A stretch of 64,000 nt of DNA from Phalacrocorax aristotelis (GCF_949628215.1 NC_134280.1:620001-684000); one strand, 5' to 3'; shown: positions 37,801 through 52,415, numbered from the stretch's first letter. The notes: generated by a model not told the origin, from the sequence alone. Program-made: numbers and translations.

Positions 37801-40294
37801 TGGCCCTGGTACTGCTCTGGTGGCAGCTGCAGACTGCATGGCCTTTGCGAGGGGAGCGTCAGGGTGCGAGGAAGACAGAGCTGTGGCGTTGGAGCAGCCC
37901 CCGCTCCGGCTGCATGTCCCCTCGCTCCCTGCTGCAGGCTTTGTGGAGACGCAGCATGGCTGAGGGAAATGCAAGGAGGAGGTCAACCTTGGAGCCGACT
38001 GCTTTGCCACTAGCAATCACAAATTGGTTCAGCAGCATGCCAGGGCCGGGACACGAAAGCGAGCACAAAGTGGTGGCGGCAGCAGTTTCTTCTTCACAGC
38101 AGAGCAGAGACTCAGACTTTCCTTTCTTCAGCCTTTGCAAGCAGAAAGCCTGCTGCGGGGTCAGGCGAGCAACCTCTTTTCCTTCCAAAAGCACAGATGC
38201 TTGTAGATGATAAAATGATGGTTTGTACGCGGAAGCAGGGGCTGGAGAAGCAGCCTCGGGACACGGTTTTGTTAATTGGTAAAGATACCAGCTCTGTTAG
38301 GGTTCTGTCCCTTCTTAGAAATTGGCTTGTAAGAGCTAACCCCAGCTGGGGCTGTTCTGGGGGTTAGCGTGCCTGCAGAGCCTGCCCGGTCCCGGGGCAT
38401 GCCCCCCGCTGCGGGCAGGCAGGGCTGCCCCGGGCTGCGCGTCCGCACGGCTGCGCTGGGAGCTGCGCCTGAGCACTGGGGCCGTGCGTGTCAGTGGGCT
38501 CACCAGAAACTCCGGCCGCAGGCAGAGCCGGCGGCGGAAAGCCAAGGATCAGCAGAGGAGCCAAGGCTCAGCCGGAGCAGGGAAGGGGCTCTCTCTCACC
38601 TGAGAGACCGGCTGCGGGTTAGGGCCCGGCGGTGCTCCCCAACTCTCTGCATCAGCAAACGCGCCCTCTGTGCTTGCTCCCTGCCTGCCCGGTGCTTTCC
38701 TGCTCTCCAGTCTCTGAATCCAGATGGTGCATGGGGTTTTTTTCTTTTTATATATATTTTTTTTTTTTTTCACTTGGCTATTTTTATCCTTCGTCTTCCC
38801 TCTCTGGGCTTGTGGGTGCATGTTCCAGACACCGCTGCCTGTGGGTGCAGGCACACAGAGGGAGTGCTGGGAGGAGATTTTGACCACAATAAGGCAAACG
38901 ATGCAGGGCCTGAGCAGAGTTCATAAAGCCTCTGTGCTTGTCGAGCCAAATCACAGCTCAAAAACAGGACAAGAAACAATTTTTCTTGAGGCAATGCATG
39001 GGGGTTTGGCTGACTGTGGCCCAGCCCTGTGCCCTCCACAGCTGCTTGCTCCTGCCCGCACGCCCGTGCTGGTGGGGTACCTGCAGCTGGCAGAGGGGAC
39101 GAGCTGGTCCCTGGCTTCGGGCAGTGCAGCTGGCCTTGGTGGTAGCTGCTGCATCACTTTGCCGGCTGAATTTGTTAGGGTCCGAGTTTTCTCTTTGTGT
39201 GGCTGCTCGGGCAGTTTCCTATACCCCATGGAGGATTTGGGGCTTCCAGGTAACGACAAACCTACGCTGGCTCCGTTATTTTAAAATTAGGTGTCCAGAC
39301 CTTGGACCTTATCCAACTTTATTGAGACGGAAACACATAAATGGAATAAATACTGCTTTCAGAGGAGGCGTCCTGGTCCTGCCAGTGCTGGCTCTGCATT
39401 TCAGTGCCTTGTGGATGCACATGCAGGAGTACTGGAAAACCATCCCTGCCCTTCCTCCCTCTTCCCCACACCCTGTTCAACCAAGCAGCCTTGAAATGTG
39501 TATCTTTTTCTTTTTCAGACAGTTTCTTTCCCTTTCCCTGGAGAAGGAGGGTTTGTCCTGCACCCCCCCAACCCACCGTCCCACTCCATGGGTGTGGGAG
39601 CCCAAGCCCCCAGCCACTGTGGCAGCACCGTGCAGGCACAGGCCACAGAGCTGGAGACATGTGAGGGAAGCATGAGAGGCGTTAAAAAAATATATGAAAG
39701 TCAAACTGGTTTCTTGCATCATTAAGGACCTACCTTTGCAAGTCTGAGGACTGAGGACCTCAATTCAAGTAAGCGATCTTGCGTCTTCATAGGTTCACTA
39801 AGATTTTTAAGGTTTAAAAACACCAAACATTGCAAGGCTTCTGCTGAAGTCTGAGAGTCTGTGAAAGCAGGGATTTAGAAAGCCACAGGCTAAGCCTGGA
39901 GGCTGGGAGGGGGAAGATTGAATGGTGATGGGGCCTTAAGGGTCCCCCCAGCCGTGTGAGCTGAGTTTGGAAAATGCACATGAAAGGGGTGCTGTGGTGG
40001 TGCTGTGTGCCACAGCACGCCCTTGGAGGAGGGCTGGGTGGAAACTGGGCTGTTGGCAATGCTGCTAGAGGAGATGCTCAGGAAGGGCATCCCTGCGCCC
40101 ATGCCGGGACCCAGCTGCGGGGATGGCGGGTCACAACGGTGCCCAGCGGGCTCTGTGTGGGCAGGGTGGGGTGGTGCCAAGGTGGCAAGGTGCCGGAGGA
40201 CAGCCCTGCTCCTTCCTTACTCTGCCAACAAGGCTCAGAAAGGCTTTTCATTAGTGTGACTCTTCTACATAAGCCCAAATTACCTATAGATGGA

Positions 40295-40340
40295 AGTAAA
40301 CAGGCCAGATGACCCATAAGGTCCTTTCCTTATCCAAACG
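40295..40340 (+). mobile_element. Possible degenerate CR1-like 3' tail
   Basis: Contains 'ggccagatgacccataaggt' followed by 'cctttccttatccaaacg'. This resembles the end of CR1 (gatgacct-taaggtcccttccaac). Too short for certainty. Confidence 0.35.
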
Positions 40341-43300
40341 TAGCATCTCTGACAGCTGCAGATCGGAGCCACTGTTCATGCCTCATTTGCACACTAAGAC
40401 AAGGGATTTCTGGACTTATGGTGTCTCTGGTGCTGTGGGAGTTGTGGGACTGAAGGGCAAGTGTCTTTAGTCATTCAAGAAGTGCAATAACCCTTGAAAG
40501 TACACTTTTGGTATGTCCCATTTAATTTTTTAAGTGTTTGTGCCAAGCACTTACTGGATGCCGATGAGAAGTGCACAATAAAGTATACAATTATTCCAGA
40601 AGAATCATGATTTATCTTAAAACTATTCCAGATTTGCGAAGCGTGTATTAGGGAGCAGCCACGTTACGGTCCCTGATGCGTGATGTTCATCTGATGTTCA
40701 GTTCAGGTAGGAGTAAGGTGATGAGTTCATCACCCTGACAGTCATCCACAGAACTGACCTTCCAATTTTTTTTCTTTTCTAGCTTACGATATGAAAACCT
40801 CTATGTTCCTCTTTTCATGTACCAAAGAGGGTGGAATAGAAGTGCTTAGAAAAGTCTATTTTTATAAAATAAAACATTTTAAACAGCTGAGGTACTTAGT
40901 AATTCAAACTAGAAATTCATTAGAAAACTGAATGAATGGCATGTGAAGCCAGAGCAGAGAGAAGCGGGTTAATCACCTGCCCTGTATAAATCAGGAAAAT
41001 ATAAGGTCATATATTTTCATAGTCAGAGAGCTGAGAGGTCTGTGACTTTGACTCTTTCCCAGCCTGCACATGACACACAATTATGGGTAAAAGAGAGGCT
41101 TTAGAAATAACCAGAAAAAAGCCAGAGAAAGTCTTGTGAGTCAGCACATGGCTGGGTTTGGGTCTCGGCTCCCATCGTGGGCGCCGGTCCTGCTCCCCAA
41201 GCCAAGCACAGGAGCGTGGCATTAAACAGACTGGGCGAGCAGCCTGTGTCGCTCCAGTCATGGCTGGCTGGTGTGTGGAGCGGCTGTGGCGCAGCATCCA
41301 GAGTCACTGGGATGCAGGATTAAATGCAGCTATAGCGACGGTTGGCAACGATGGGAATTAAAGGCCCCTGCACAGTGCTGCTGGGGTGACTGAGCAGCAC
41401 CGACGGGGAACATCCTCAGCCAAGGGCTGCTTCCTGCAAGCCCACCTGGTTCGTGGCTGTAGGAGAGAAGAGGTTGGCATTGCCATCTCCAAACCTCGCG
41501 GTGAGTTCTTTGCAGTTTCACTGGCGTGGCCTTGGCAGAGTGCTGTAGCTCAGTGCCAGGGGTGAGTTTATCGTCAGAGGACCCGAGTGTTAGAGCATCT
41601 GTCTAGCTGGCTTTGGCAGATGTTGGCCCCACGGCAGTTTCTGGAGAACACGGCCACGGGATGGCCAGGCTGGAAGGGACTGAGGAGGTCGCCTGGGCCA
41701 GCACTGTCGGAATCAGGGCTGTCGCGTGAGGTCGGACCTCACCTGCAGTCTCGGACAAACTAAACCATGTGTGTAGATTCATATAGTCAAATATTGCAGC
41801 AATTCAATGTCATGCCATCAGTGCAGCTGTTCTGCAAAATATGCATGTCAGTTCAATATGCATAAGTCACCACAGAAACTCAGTACCTCCATAGGCTGCC
41901 GTGTGCCAGGAAAAAAGGTAGTTTTAGCTGCAGAAAGAGCACTCTTTTGTGAATTTCTTCATGCTATATTCAAATGCATTTGCAGCACAAGAATTCCGTT
42001 TCCTGCAACTCAGACACGTGAAAATTCACTTTATGGCAGCAGCAGCATTTGTTAGGTATTGGTTCTGATTTTTTGCATTATTTTGAAATAGGACACTTAA
42101 TGGTAACTACATTTCATGAGGCAGGAATTTAGATAAATTACTTCTCAGACCCAGAACCACCCCTCACTTACACGGGTTTAAATCTGAACCAATTTAGCTG
42201 AAGTAAGTGCAATTCCCATGCAGTAACACCCTGCCACTGTTCATGAGATCTGAAATTAACCTTTCACAGCTTTGTGTGCTGAAATGATGAATCAAAAGTC
42301 ATTCCAACGCTAAAAAGTCAGGCGTGTGAGCAAGAGAGAGCACAGAGTGCTCCTGGTGACGCCTGCTCTCTGCCCCAGCCTGAGCTCAGGCTCCCATCGG
42401 CAATCCCTGAAAGTACAGGAGCCGACCCCAGGCCCACAGATAAGTTACGAAACAACCAAACTGAGCAGCGCCGGTGCACGGGGCAGAGCACGCCCATCTG
42501 ACAGCACAACAAAAACCAGGTTTTTCTGTTTGCAGTACACCACAGCAGCATGCGGCAGGCATCGCCGGCAGAGTTAATGGTTCACTTCTAAAACAATTGG
42601 CGCTGATACATCTTCAGTGCCAAGGTGTTTCGGGTTGACCCCGGGAACCCAGGAGCCGGGGAAATGGCATGGGGTGAGGTGGAGCGAGCATGCACAGGCT
42701 GCAGCCAACAGCGGTCGCGTTTCGACGGGAGAAAGGGGCTTAACAGCACCCTGTTGGCTGAGGCTGTTGGCAATTTTCACACAGACCATTTTCCAATTGT
42801 AAAAGGCCAATTCGTCAGAAGCAAACACATTTCAGTGAAGACGGTCCTTTTTGATTAATTTCCACGTCAGCAAAATACCTAAACAAAAAATGATTCATTA
42901 ATGGCATCCCAAGCTGACATTTTCAGAACATGATGTCTAGATTGCCATGTAGGAACTTCATTACTTTGAAATATATTTCCTTTTATATTAGAAAAGGCCA
43001 TTTTTAAAAAGTTGAAATTGGAGCCCAGTGCTTTGATAGACTAAAAACTCTACCCCTACCCCAATCCAGCTCTGATTTAAGGAGAAACACTGAAACTTTA
43101 ACGTCCACTCAGTATCGGGATAAACATTAACTGGCGCTGCTGGCAAGAATGGCATTTGGCACCCTGCGACGGGAGCAACGAGCCTGGCAGCAGTCCTGCG
43201 TTGCAGCTCACCCAAGGCTCTGTGCAGCAAGCTTTCACGGGCAGAGGGGCTGTGCGGGCCCCGGGTTTGGGGTCCTGGGGCAGTGCCCTGCCCCGCTGCG

Positions 43301-46300
43301 CCCGGCCCAGAGCGCAGCGTGCTGTCCCCCCTGCTGCCCAGGGCAGCTCTGTCAGTGGGGGCTCCGAGCTGGTGCCGAGGTTAGCTCCGGGCATGCACGC
43401 CCAGCGGCCAGTCCCAGCCTGCAGTGATGTATTTGTTGCATTTCGAGAGGAGTCTGAAGAATGGGAAGCGTCTGCCTATAAACAGAGCCTCCTTGCCAAA
43501 GCCACGTAATCCAGGATCCTTGGTTTCTTACAGAAAACACATGAGGCATCTTCGTAATTCCTTCCCATCTCTGCTGTTCTCTGAAACCGGCTAACCTAGA
43601 TAGGTCCTGCCAAAAATTAACTCCCTGAGTTTAGCAGCCATGGGACCCATCCAGGACAGCCCTGGGACGGACCCAGGGACAAGCGTGGGCACGCTGGGCT
43701 GCCAGACTCAGGGCATCCTGCCGGTGTAGGGGGTGAACACGGCGCCCAGTGCAGCCCGGGCATCTCAGCGGGTGTTACCGGTGTGTTACCGTCCCACTAC
43801 TTGACGCAAGAGGCTATTTCTAGCTACACTGTGTTTCTAACATGTAATAATATTTTGCACTTTCTTTGTGTGGAAAGGTCAGGATCAAAAGAAAAGCCTG
43901 CAGTGGAAGGCAGGCCTCTTCAGCGTCCTGCATTTGAATGCAAAAGCATGTCATACGCCAGCAGAGCTATAACTGGTCTGCACTGTGTATGAAAAAATAT
44001 GCTAAAATACCTTAGCTGTGATTTAAAATTATAGGCACAAAACATTAAGCTGTATCAGGTAAAGCGCAGGGCAGATCTGCCGCGAGTGCACAGACCTCCT
44101 CGCCCACCTGCAGCAGGACGGGCAGTGCCTGGGGGCTGGGGGGGGTCCCCGGGCCAGCTTGGGCAGCCGGGGGTGGCTGGGCAGGGCTCCCCTTTGGCTC
44201 CCAGGGCCGCCCTGCCTTGGGAGGCTCCCGGTGCAAGTCTGCCTGTCCCAAGGCTGGGGACTCAGGAGCTGACTCGGCTTTTGATGGCCTCATCGTCCTG
44301 CCCACCCCTCACTGCTAAATACCAGTGCTGATCGTGGCAAAATTTACTTCTGTTCCTGACTGTTTGTGCCTAGGAAAATAAAAAAGATTGTTAACGAGTG
44401 AATTAATGAAGAATCATGCATCCCATTTGCTAGGAGTTAATTTTCAGAGACTATGTTCAGATGCCTTTTAGCTTCTCCCTAGCGAGGGTAGAAGGGAAGG
44501 AGACAGGTGCCACCTTGTGTGGAAGCGTTTCTTCATGCAGAAGGCACTGGGAGAGAATTTCTTTTCTTTCCTGTTTTTTTCCTGTTAGCCAAGTCTTTGA
44601 TAAACTCTTATCACTGAAATGCAGCCAGCTCTTTATTAGACCATGCCAGCTATTTAAAAATGCACAGTAGCACAGAACTGCTTTCACAGAGACAATGATG
44701 ACAGATGCAGTTTGCATTTTTAAGTATTTTGCCTCATTTCTCCCTTTGTTGGTGTACCCCTTCCCTCGCCTAATACACTTCCCTGCCCGTGTTCCCTGGC
44801 TCAGGACAGGGTGAGCCCTCGGGTGGGGGGCGTTGAGCTGCCTGGGGCGCCCAGGCCACGATGGCCCCGTGGGGGAGCCCCCTGTGCCCCGGCAGCCCCC
44901 GGGGCACGCGCGGTTGCTTGAGGCTCAGCCAGCGGCTGGGAGCAGCGGCCCGCGTGTCCGTGGGCAGAGGCGGGGATCTGGGCCTGGCGCCCACCCACAC
45001 AGTATGTCAGGTACAGCCACTGCTCAGCCGCTCCCCTGGTCCGAGCCTGAAGCGAGGACAGTCTCCGTCGGGCCATCGGGACGGGTGCCTTCGCGACAGG
45101 GACCGGGTGGCCGCAGTGGATGGAGGGAAGAACCGTCCCTAGGGAGAAGCAGAGTGCCTGCGCCAGGTGCCAGACCCTCTCTGTGGAGCAGGGGGCTGCA
45201 CCCACGGAGCCCCCGCTACCCCCGCGGGCACCCGATCCCTCTGCGGCGCTCTGCAGAGGCCGTGCTGTCTGCTAGGATGGGCACACCAGCTGCCGTGGGC
45301 TCCCGTCCTGCAGCTGCCTCCGTTGGCTGTTGCTGACCCGCCAGTCCCTTTGCTCCTGCTCGAGGCTCACATACTCCATTAAAGCAAGCTGAAGAACCGA
45401 ATGGCAGGAGACATGTGAGATGAGGACATCTGCAGGGTTAACTGAAGCTGTCACATTTTCCATCAGACATTTCTGCCTGAAGTAAAATCAGTCCCACGAT
45501 GGCTTTCTGCGCTGAATAGCTGCAGGTGTCAGAATAGAATCTTCTATGAAGATTGGTGCGCTCAGATCTGTGGAGATGAGCCCAAATCTGCCCCGTGGCA
45601 GGTAATCCCCATGCTGTGCGCAGCTCTGTGGAAACGGAGACTGCTCAGTTGGTATCGTGTGCTCCTGCCAGGTCAGCTGGCTGTCTGCGGCACGCGTGGG
45701 GGACATGCATGTTTTCATGTGTCTGGGGTCTCCAGGCGCACGGGGAGGCTCAGTGCCATCCCTCGGAGGTGCTGCGGGGTGCCGCCTTGCTCCGCAGCCA
45801 GCAAAGGCTTGGCCAGGCTGTGCAGCAGGCACGTTGCTTGCTGCTGTCAGAGACAGCAGCCTTTGAGTGAAGGCAGGAAAATAAACAGCAAAAGCAAATC
45901 AATGAACGTGCTGAAGAGTGTCAGCAGAACAAATGCGCTGTAGCTAATCCATTAAGGAGCCATGATGTAAAAGTGAGGAAAACGGAGCCATTTGGTTCTT
46001 TCTTGAGCAGGAGCAGGCACAGGCTGTCCTTCCTGGCACCAGGCAGCTGAACATGAAGCGAACTGACCAAAATGGGACAAATCATAAGGGATAAAAGTGG
46101 AGAGGGTCAGCGCTTCTGCCTTTCACAGCACTGCCGGGGGGTAGATGGGCCCCTCTCCCCAGCCCGCGCGTCCAGCTGGGCGACTCGGGGCTTTGGCAGA
46201 GCTGAGCCCAGAGCACTGCACTCAGCCTTCTCTCCCTGCTGTTCATGCGCTTCGGTTATTAATTACTTGCCTCACCGCCGCCATGGGGCTTACTTGAACA

Positions 46301-48961
46301 ACCTGGGGGCCTCTCTGCGCTGCAGTGCCTTTGCACTGTAACAGGCGCGGCTGTTCTGAAAGCCTTACCTTGTTTGTGCTGCAGACGCTGTACAAAATTC
46401 TTCTGTAATACCAAATCCAGCTCCTGGTGTAATTATTTATGAGCTAGCCAGCAGACCTGGCAGGCCCGGCAGGAGTGCTGATGAAATGTCAGTCCTCACC
46501 AGAGCTGGCAGTGCATCTCCATATCTGCACACAGACCCGCTAATAAATATTTACATTCCTGCGCTCACCTGCAGCTCAGGCAGTGATTATTTTATCAAGG
46601 TCATAAAAATAGCAGCCTTTAAGACAGCACTAGCAGTTGACACTGGGCTGTGTATCCCAAGCCTTTATGAAAAATTAATTTAAAAACTCAATGCCCTGAG
46701 AGCGAAGGTGTCGGTCCCCCCGGCCGCGTAGGCAGCACTGCTGGCCCCAACACCACAAGCGAGACCCAGCTTTGCAGCGCCGGCAGAAGGAGATGCTGGC
46801 ACTGCCAGTAACTCAGGCAGGCTGCTGGAGGAGGGAGCATGGCTCCTGGCAGCCCGAGCTCGGCTGAAACACGCAGAGGGTGGTGGGTGCTGGCCCCTCA
46901 CTGGTGATATGCCAGGAAACTTACCCGTGCTGAAAGAACCTGCTTCTTTTTCCAAGCAATCGGGGGTTCGAGCAGGGTGCCTGGAAAGAAGAGGCGCTGT
47001 AACTGGAGCTGGCAAGGGCAGGGGCATGCAGGACCCTCCTGGCTGCTCAGCCCTCAGGCCAAAGCGGGCAGCTGGAGTACCCTGACCCTGGTGCCACGTC
47101 GGGGAGTGCCAGCGGGGCTGTGGGGCAGGCGATGCTCCCAAGGGGCTGCCCCTGCTCACCAGGGCTTGTGCCCCCAAGGGCAGGATGCAAGCGGCTCAGC
47201 TGCTCATGACAGAGTCGGAGCTGTGCTGCCTTGCCATGAAGTTAATGCTTTTTTTTTGCCCACAGAAGAGCCTTCTGTAGCTCTCATCCACAGGAGCACA
47301 GCATTGAGCAGGGGATCCATGGGGCAGTGAAGCACACTGAGGCGTGCTGGAGCTCCAGCAGAAGAGAGGCTCAGTTCAGGAGGGACCTGCTCCTGCGCAG
47401 GCAACGTCCAGTGCCAGGGAGACGTGGGGTTGCTGGGGTGGGGACGCTGCTGCGCAGGGTCAGACCCCGAGCAGCATTTCCAGGCACCACACTGGCTTTC
47501 CCCTGCAGCTCAGCAAGTCCCTGCGCCGCGCAGGGAGACCTCGTCCCTCATCCTGACCCCTGCCATCGACCTGATCAGACTGCCCAGCCTTAGCTGCATC
47601 CCTGGTGCAGAGCACTCGCTTTGCAGACTGCGGGGATTTGGGCTAGGCCCCAAGCAAGCGCATGGGGACAGCACGGGCAGCTCAAGTGTGGGCTGCAGCC
47701 TGGACTCGGAGGGTGTCTCTGAACCTGGGGTTGCAGTAGTATTTGCCTGCAAAACACGTATCAGCTCAGGGCGTTGGCCACTACGAGGGAGAGTTTTTCA
47801 ATTTTGCCTTTCATACATAAGGCGCAGCACAGCAAAAGCTCTTAAACATAAATGTTTCAGAACTAATTTCAGTACCTTTATGGTTTTTTTTTTAGAAAAT
47901 GTGCTCATTTTCTTCTGCCTTTATTAGAAAAGATACTTAATTAAATGCTATAAAGTTAAAGCTAAATGAGCAGCCCCCAACCAGGAGAACACTCCCCTTT
48001 TATTCTCTTTGTCCCCATTTTGGGTTACTAGTCCCAGCCCTCCCCAGGCAGGAACAGTTGCTTTGGCATCTTTTTCATGGAGGAGACAAGTCAAAGCAGG
48101 CAAAACTATGTAAGATTGGTGAAAGAGGCTCATTCTGCCCATTTGTTCGCCCTAGCAAAGGGGATACATGCTGGCCATGCCCCCGGGTTTAAGGCACTCC
48201 CTGCCACTGCCCTATGGCTGGTGCAACTCTGCTGGCTCACTTCTCATCTCAGGTAATGAGGGAAAGGTAATTTCATTAAGGATGGGTGGACAGCCTCCCA
48301 GTCGATCCATAGAGGAGCCTGATTTCAGCACGCACAACTTCACAACAATTCATATATGAGCTGTTAACTCCTCTAATTCCCAAAAATCCAACTACCCAGG
48401 GTTATAACGTGGCAAGAGAGTCAGGCGTGCATGTAGTATATTTTCTATGTAGTGGTCCTTAGTTTCCATATACCTCTTTGCTAAATGCTGAAAGCACTTC
48501 TTTTATTTCGCCAGCAGTTGTGATTCTGTCATTTAGATGAGTCTCAGATTATCACCAAATCTATAAAGTTTCCTTATTGCTTTGCAAAAAGAAGCCTAAA
48601 ACAAATAAATCATGTTAAAGCCAGTAGAGCGAAGCATCCTTTTTACAGCGACGACCTGGCTTTATTTCTTATTTCACGCCGGCACTCCTATGTACTGAAA
48701 GCAGCTGCTCTGAGGAGGAGATGTACAACTGTTTATAACTGCTCCGCGTCCTCCCCACCCAGCTCACCCAAGCACGATTTGGAGCTGAGCTATGGCAGCA
48801 GCACTCTGCTCCGGACCACAGTATATCTCAGCCATGTTTTACCACACATGTGATAACCGCGCTCCCCAGAAAGGCCCGGCAGATTAGCACCCAGCCAGAT
48901 CGCTCTGGGCTTGTCCAAGAGAGAAGGACATAAGCCAGGCTGTAGCTTCATCCATGCCAGT

Positions 48962-49018
48962 CACAGAATCACAGAATCATAGAATGGTAGGGGTTGGAAG
49001 GGACCTCTGGAGAACACC
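48962..49018 (-). mobile_element. CR1 LINE 3' tail, extremely truncated
   Basis: Begins with two to three copies of the reversed tail octamer (cagaatca / cagaatcatagaatg), followed by 'gtaggggttggaagggacct' and 'ctggag'. This is the signature antisense end of avian CR1. Only about 55 bases remain, so reverse transcription stopped almost at once. It is the least diverged CR1 piece in the window and good evidence for a bird. Confidence 0.9.
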
Positions 49019-52000
49019 TTGTCACAGTCACAGAAGATCTGAAGACATCTGGGACCTTCTGAAGTGCTTTATTTAAAATATAATGGTATCTCACAGCACA
49101 GGCTGCTTTTAACTGTGTTAAGCTGTCTGCCCTCTGATATATTGCCAGGTTATTTCTGTCACATCCAAAATTAACAGACATTCTCCCTCTTTCCCTTTCC
49201 AGCTGTTCAGAAGCATCACAGCGAGCAGACTTTGGTTCCTTGTCCTGAGTCAGACGATGAATTACACATCTTCCCTTCACCAGCTACTTAATCAGCTGTT
49301 GCAGAGGAAAATAAAAATGGTGCGTGGCTTTATGAGAATTGATTTATGAGAACTATCTTCGTGCTGAGGCTGCCACCGCTTTTAGCCTTTACTTCAGAGG
49401 AGCTGCTAAGGACCTACCCTTTGCTGCTCTGATCTCATGCCCTGTGCTTTGGAGGTATTTGAGCTGCGGTCTGTGCTTGGCAGACGTCGTAAAAGGGTGG
49501 GCCAAGACCTCACACCCAATACCTCCTCTCACTCCTGGATATAAATTTGGCGACTGCAGTTTGCCTCTCTTTCCTGTGTCTACTGTTCAAACGGAAGAGC
49601 ATGTGTCAAGAGCTGCTCTGAAATACTTGGCGTGGTTTTCCAGCACAGACACTGGCCACAACCTCTGGGCAGAAGCCTGAAGAAATCTGTCACGGAGTGG
49701 GTCTGTTAGGAGCGGTGCAGGCAACGAGACCTTCGAGGGACTCCTCGGCCGACAGGGAGGTGGGAAGTCCTGAAAAAGACGAGTGGGGGAAGAGGACGCT
49801 GGTGTCCAAGACGGCTGCTCTCCACCTCCTGTGGAGCGAGGGCTCCCTTGATTCGACCCCAGAGCTTTGGACCGCAAGGAGACAGATCTGGAGATTGGCT
49901 CAAAAATCTGGAGGCTTAAGAATTGTTTTTTTTGGCTGTATTGTCTGACTGAGCCTTTGGGGTTTACGTCTCAAGCTCCCTGCTGTGACCATAAGGATCA
50001 GAAGCCTCTCATTCTTCACAACCCCTGAGGTCCCCAGGGTGTCCAGGACCTGTGGCTTTGGGAAGACCCCAAACCACTGCTGGGATGGGCGGCGAGAGAT
50101 GGCCGGGAGCCACCACCGTTCCTCGCCTGCTGCAGAGCAGCAGTGCTGAGCAGCACCCGTGCACAAGGGAGAAACACCCGCACACGCAGTGCCCCGGCGC
50201 AGGCTGCGCACAGCCAGCTTTCAAAGCTCAGAGGTTATCGTTAACAAAGCATAAAAGAGGAGCAGGAAGGAGAGACGCTCTGGTAATATTTGATGTCACT
50301 TTAGGCTTCTTCAAAAGCCAAGAACATCTGTGTTAGAGAACTGTGGGACTGAGGCATTGCTTTCTGCGCGCCTCGGTGCTTCCGCCCAGCTCCCCTATGG
50401 CGCTGCACCCGCGCGGGGAAGGCAGAAGCATCCCGCCGGGCAGCCTGGCAAGCACCATGGAGGGGCGAGGGGGGGAGGGACAGGAGGCCACGTGCCCGCT
50501 CCACGCATCCAGACCGTGCTGTGCTTGCTCTCCGCTGCGCCTTTCCAGGCGGTTTTTGCAGACTGACTGCCCAGGCTGCAGTGAGAGCGGTGGGACCATT
50601 TAAATACCCACCCTGGCACATGCATTACTAAATCAGGCACATTAACCCACTTTCTCTCTTTAATAACTGCCTTTGATTGAAGTTGTGGCAGGCTGATGCC
50701 CGTAGCTTGTCCTTCTCATGCCTCCTCCTCAGCCCCATTGCACAGACACGTTGGACAAACCCTGCCTCACCTTTCATGTGCCGGCACTTTCCGGGTGCAG
50801 CCACCGGTGCCGGCCCCGGCGGTGAGCCAAGGCTGTGCTGAGACAGAGGCGACGCGGCTGCCACCGCGCCGAGCTCGCCGCCACCTCCCACCCAGCCGGC
50901 ACACGGCAGTGCCTGCGAGCCCGACGCCCACCAGCAGCAGGTGGGCGAAGCCCTGCAAGGGTACGCCGCGAGCCAGCCGCTGACGCCACGCTGCTGCGGT
51001 GGGGCCTGGCAGTCCCTCGAGGGCAGGTGTTACCCTGGGGTCGCGCAGGTGGTCTTTTCCTCTCCCTCCTGGTGCCGCGAGTGCTTCGGGGTGTGCTGGT
51101 GGTGTTGGTGCTCACAGGCCACCCCTGGCAGCTCCCGCTCACCCGCGGCCACGCAGCCAGGGGCGATGTCTGTTCTCTGGCACAGACCCGGAGCGAGCGC
51201 AGAGAAGGGTTTGGGGAGCCTTCAGCTGGGCTTGGCAACGGGACATTAATAACATGTGTTCCAAGCCCTGGAACTTAAATATTTTGCTGCTATAAATGTT
51301 AGCAATGAGAGATCTCCTTGCATTTAAATGCCAGATGACAGAAACAGGGGCTAAAAAAAGCACCCTCCAGAGCCAAGCGGGGAGAGAAGGGGGTGACTGC
51401 GCCAGCGGGGCCGTCGGGGCACGGGGCTGCCCACACCCGGCGGGGGCAGGCAGGGGGGAGAGCCTGGCCATGTGCCGCGGGTGCCGGAGAGGAAGGGGAC
51501 GGTGCATCGCTCAGCAAAACCCTGCCAAGCTGTGCCGAGCGGGCGGCCGAGCGCCCATGGAGACGCGCTGGGGGCCGCAGGTGAGAGCTCGCCCGTGTTA
51601 CGTCTTGGCGTTTGAAATGGTAAAGAGCTTGCTGGCTTCTCCACCCCAGCCTCCTGCACCCAGCCGTGTGCCCCGTGAGTCCGTTGCGAGAGTTCTCATG
51701 GGCTGAAACTTGGCACGTGAGGTCTCCCACCCAGCTGGGGAGCAATTTTAAATGTTTATTTTTTGACATAATTGCAATAAATTCCAGTTGGCTGTTCCTA
51801 AATAACACCCAGAGCAGAAAGAAGCTGCACAGCCGTTGAAGTGAATCTTTGCAATTAGAGAACTTGAACACTTTTTGGTGGGTGTTTTGGTAAAAACAAA
51901 ATGTTGCATGTGATCGGTTTGGAAAGCAAAGAGGACTAATTGCAAGCGCTATTTTAAAAAAAATGGAATAAAGATGAATTATGCTGCTAATGCTTAGATG

Positions 52001-52387
52001 CAAGAACATGGTTTGCTTAATTTAATAATACCGTGCAAATTGTGTAAAACTGAGTTAGTAGCAATTATATGTTGTTGTTAATTACTCGGAGTTGGGTTCT
52101 TCTCTCTGCTCATACTGAATCGCACCTGGCTTCTGGATGCCACCGAAGTCCGAGGGATTTACAACGTAAAGGTGCATGTGCAATATATGGGCTTGAACAG
52201 GGAGAAACAAAGAAGGTGCACGGGGTGAGGCCCTTTCCAGAGCAGCTGGGACAGCACACATGTCCTCCGTCCTGTCCTCACACTAATTAAATCTCCTCAG
52301 AGGAATTAATGGGAGTTCTGCACGCATGCACTGGAGCTGTTAGGACAGGCCTTGCCGGCTGTCTTCAGCAGCCCGAGCGCGGCTGCT

Positions 52388-52415
52388 TTGGTGACTCACG
52401 CGCCTGACTCACAGA
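52388..52415. promoter_or_regulatory. Paired AP-1 type motifs (candidate enhancer)
   Basis: Two exact TGACTCA heptamers, at 52392-52398 and 52405-52411, lie 13 bases apart in the same orientation. TGACTCA is the AP-1 (JUN/FOS) element and is also half of MAF/NFE2 sites. No exon is near. Regulatory function is inferred from motif content only. Confidence 0.35.

Noticed and set aside
38938-39675. 245-codon + strand ORF
   Set aside because: No motif, no family resemblance, and overlapping open frames on both strands; consistent with chance.
41640-41720. CR1-like stretch (aggctggaagggactgagga...)
   Set aside because: Shares a ctggaaggga-like core, but the rest does not follow a CR1 tail well enough to call.
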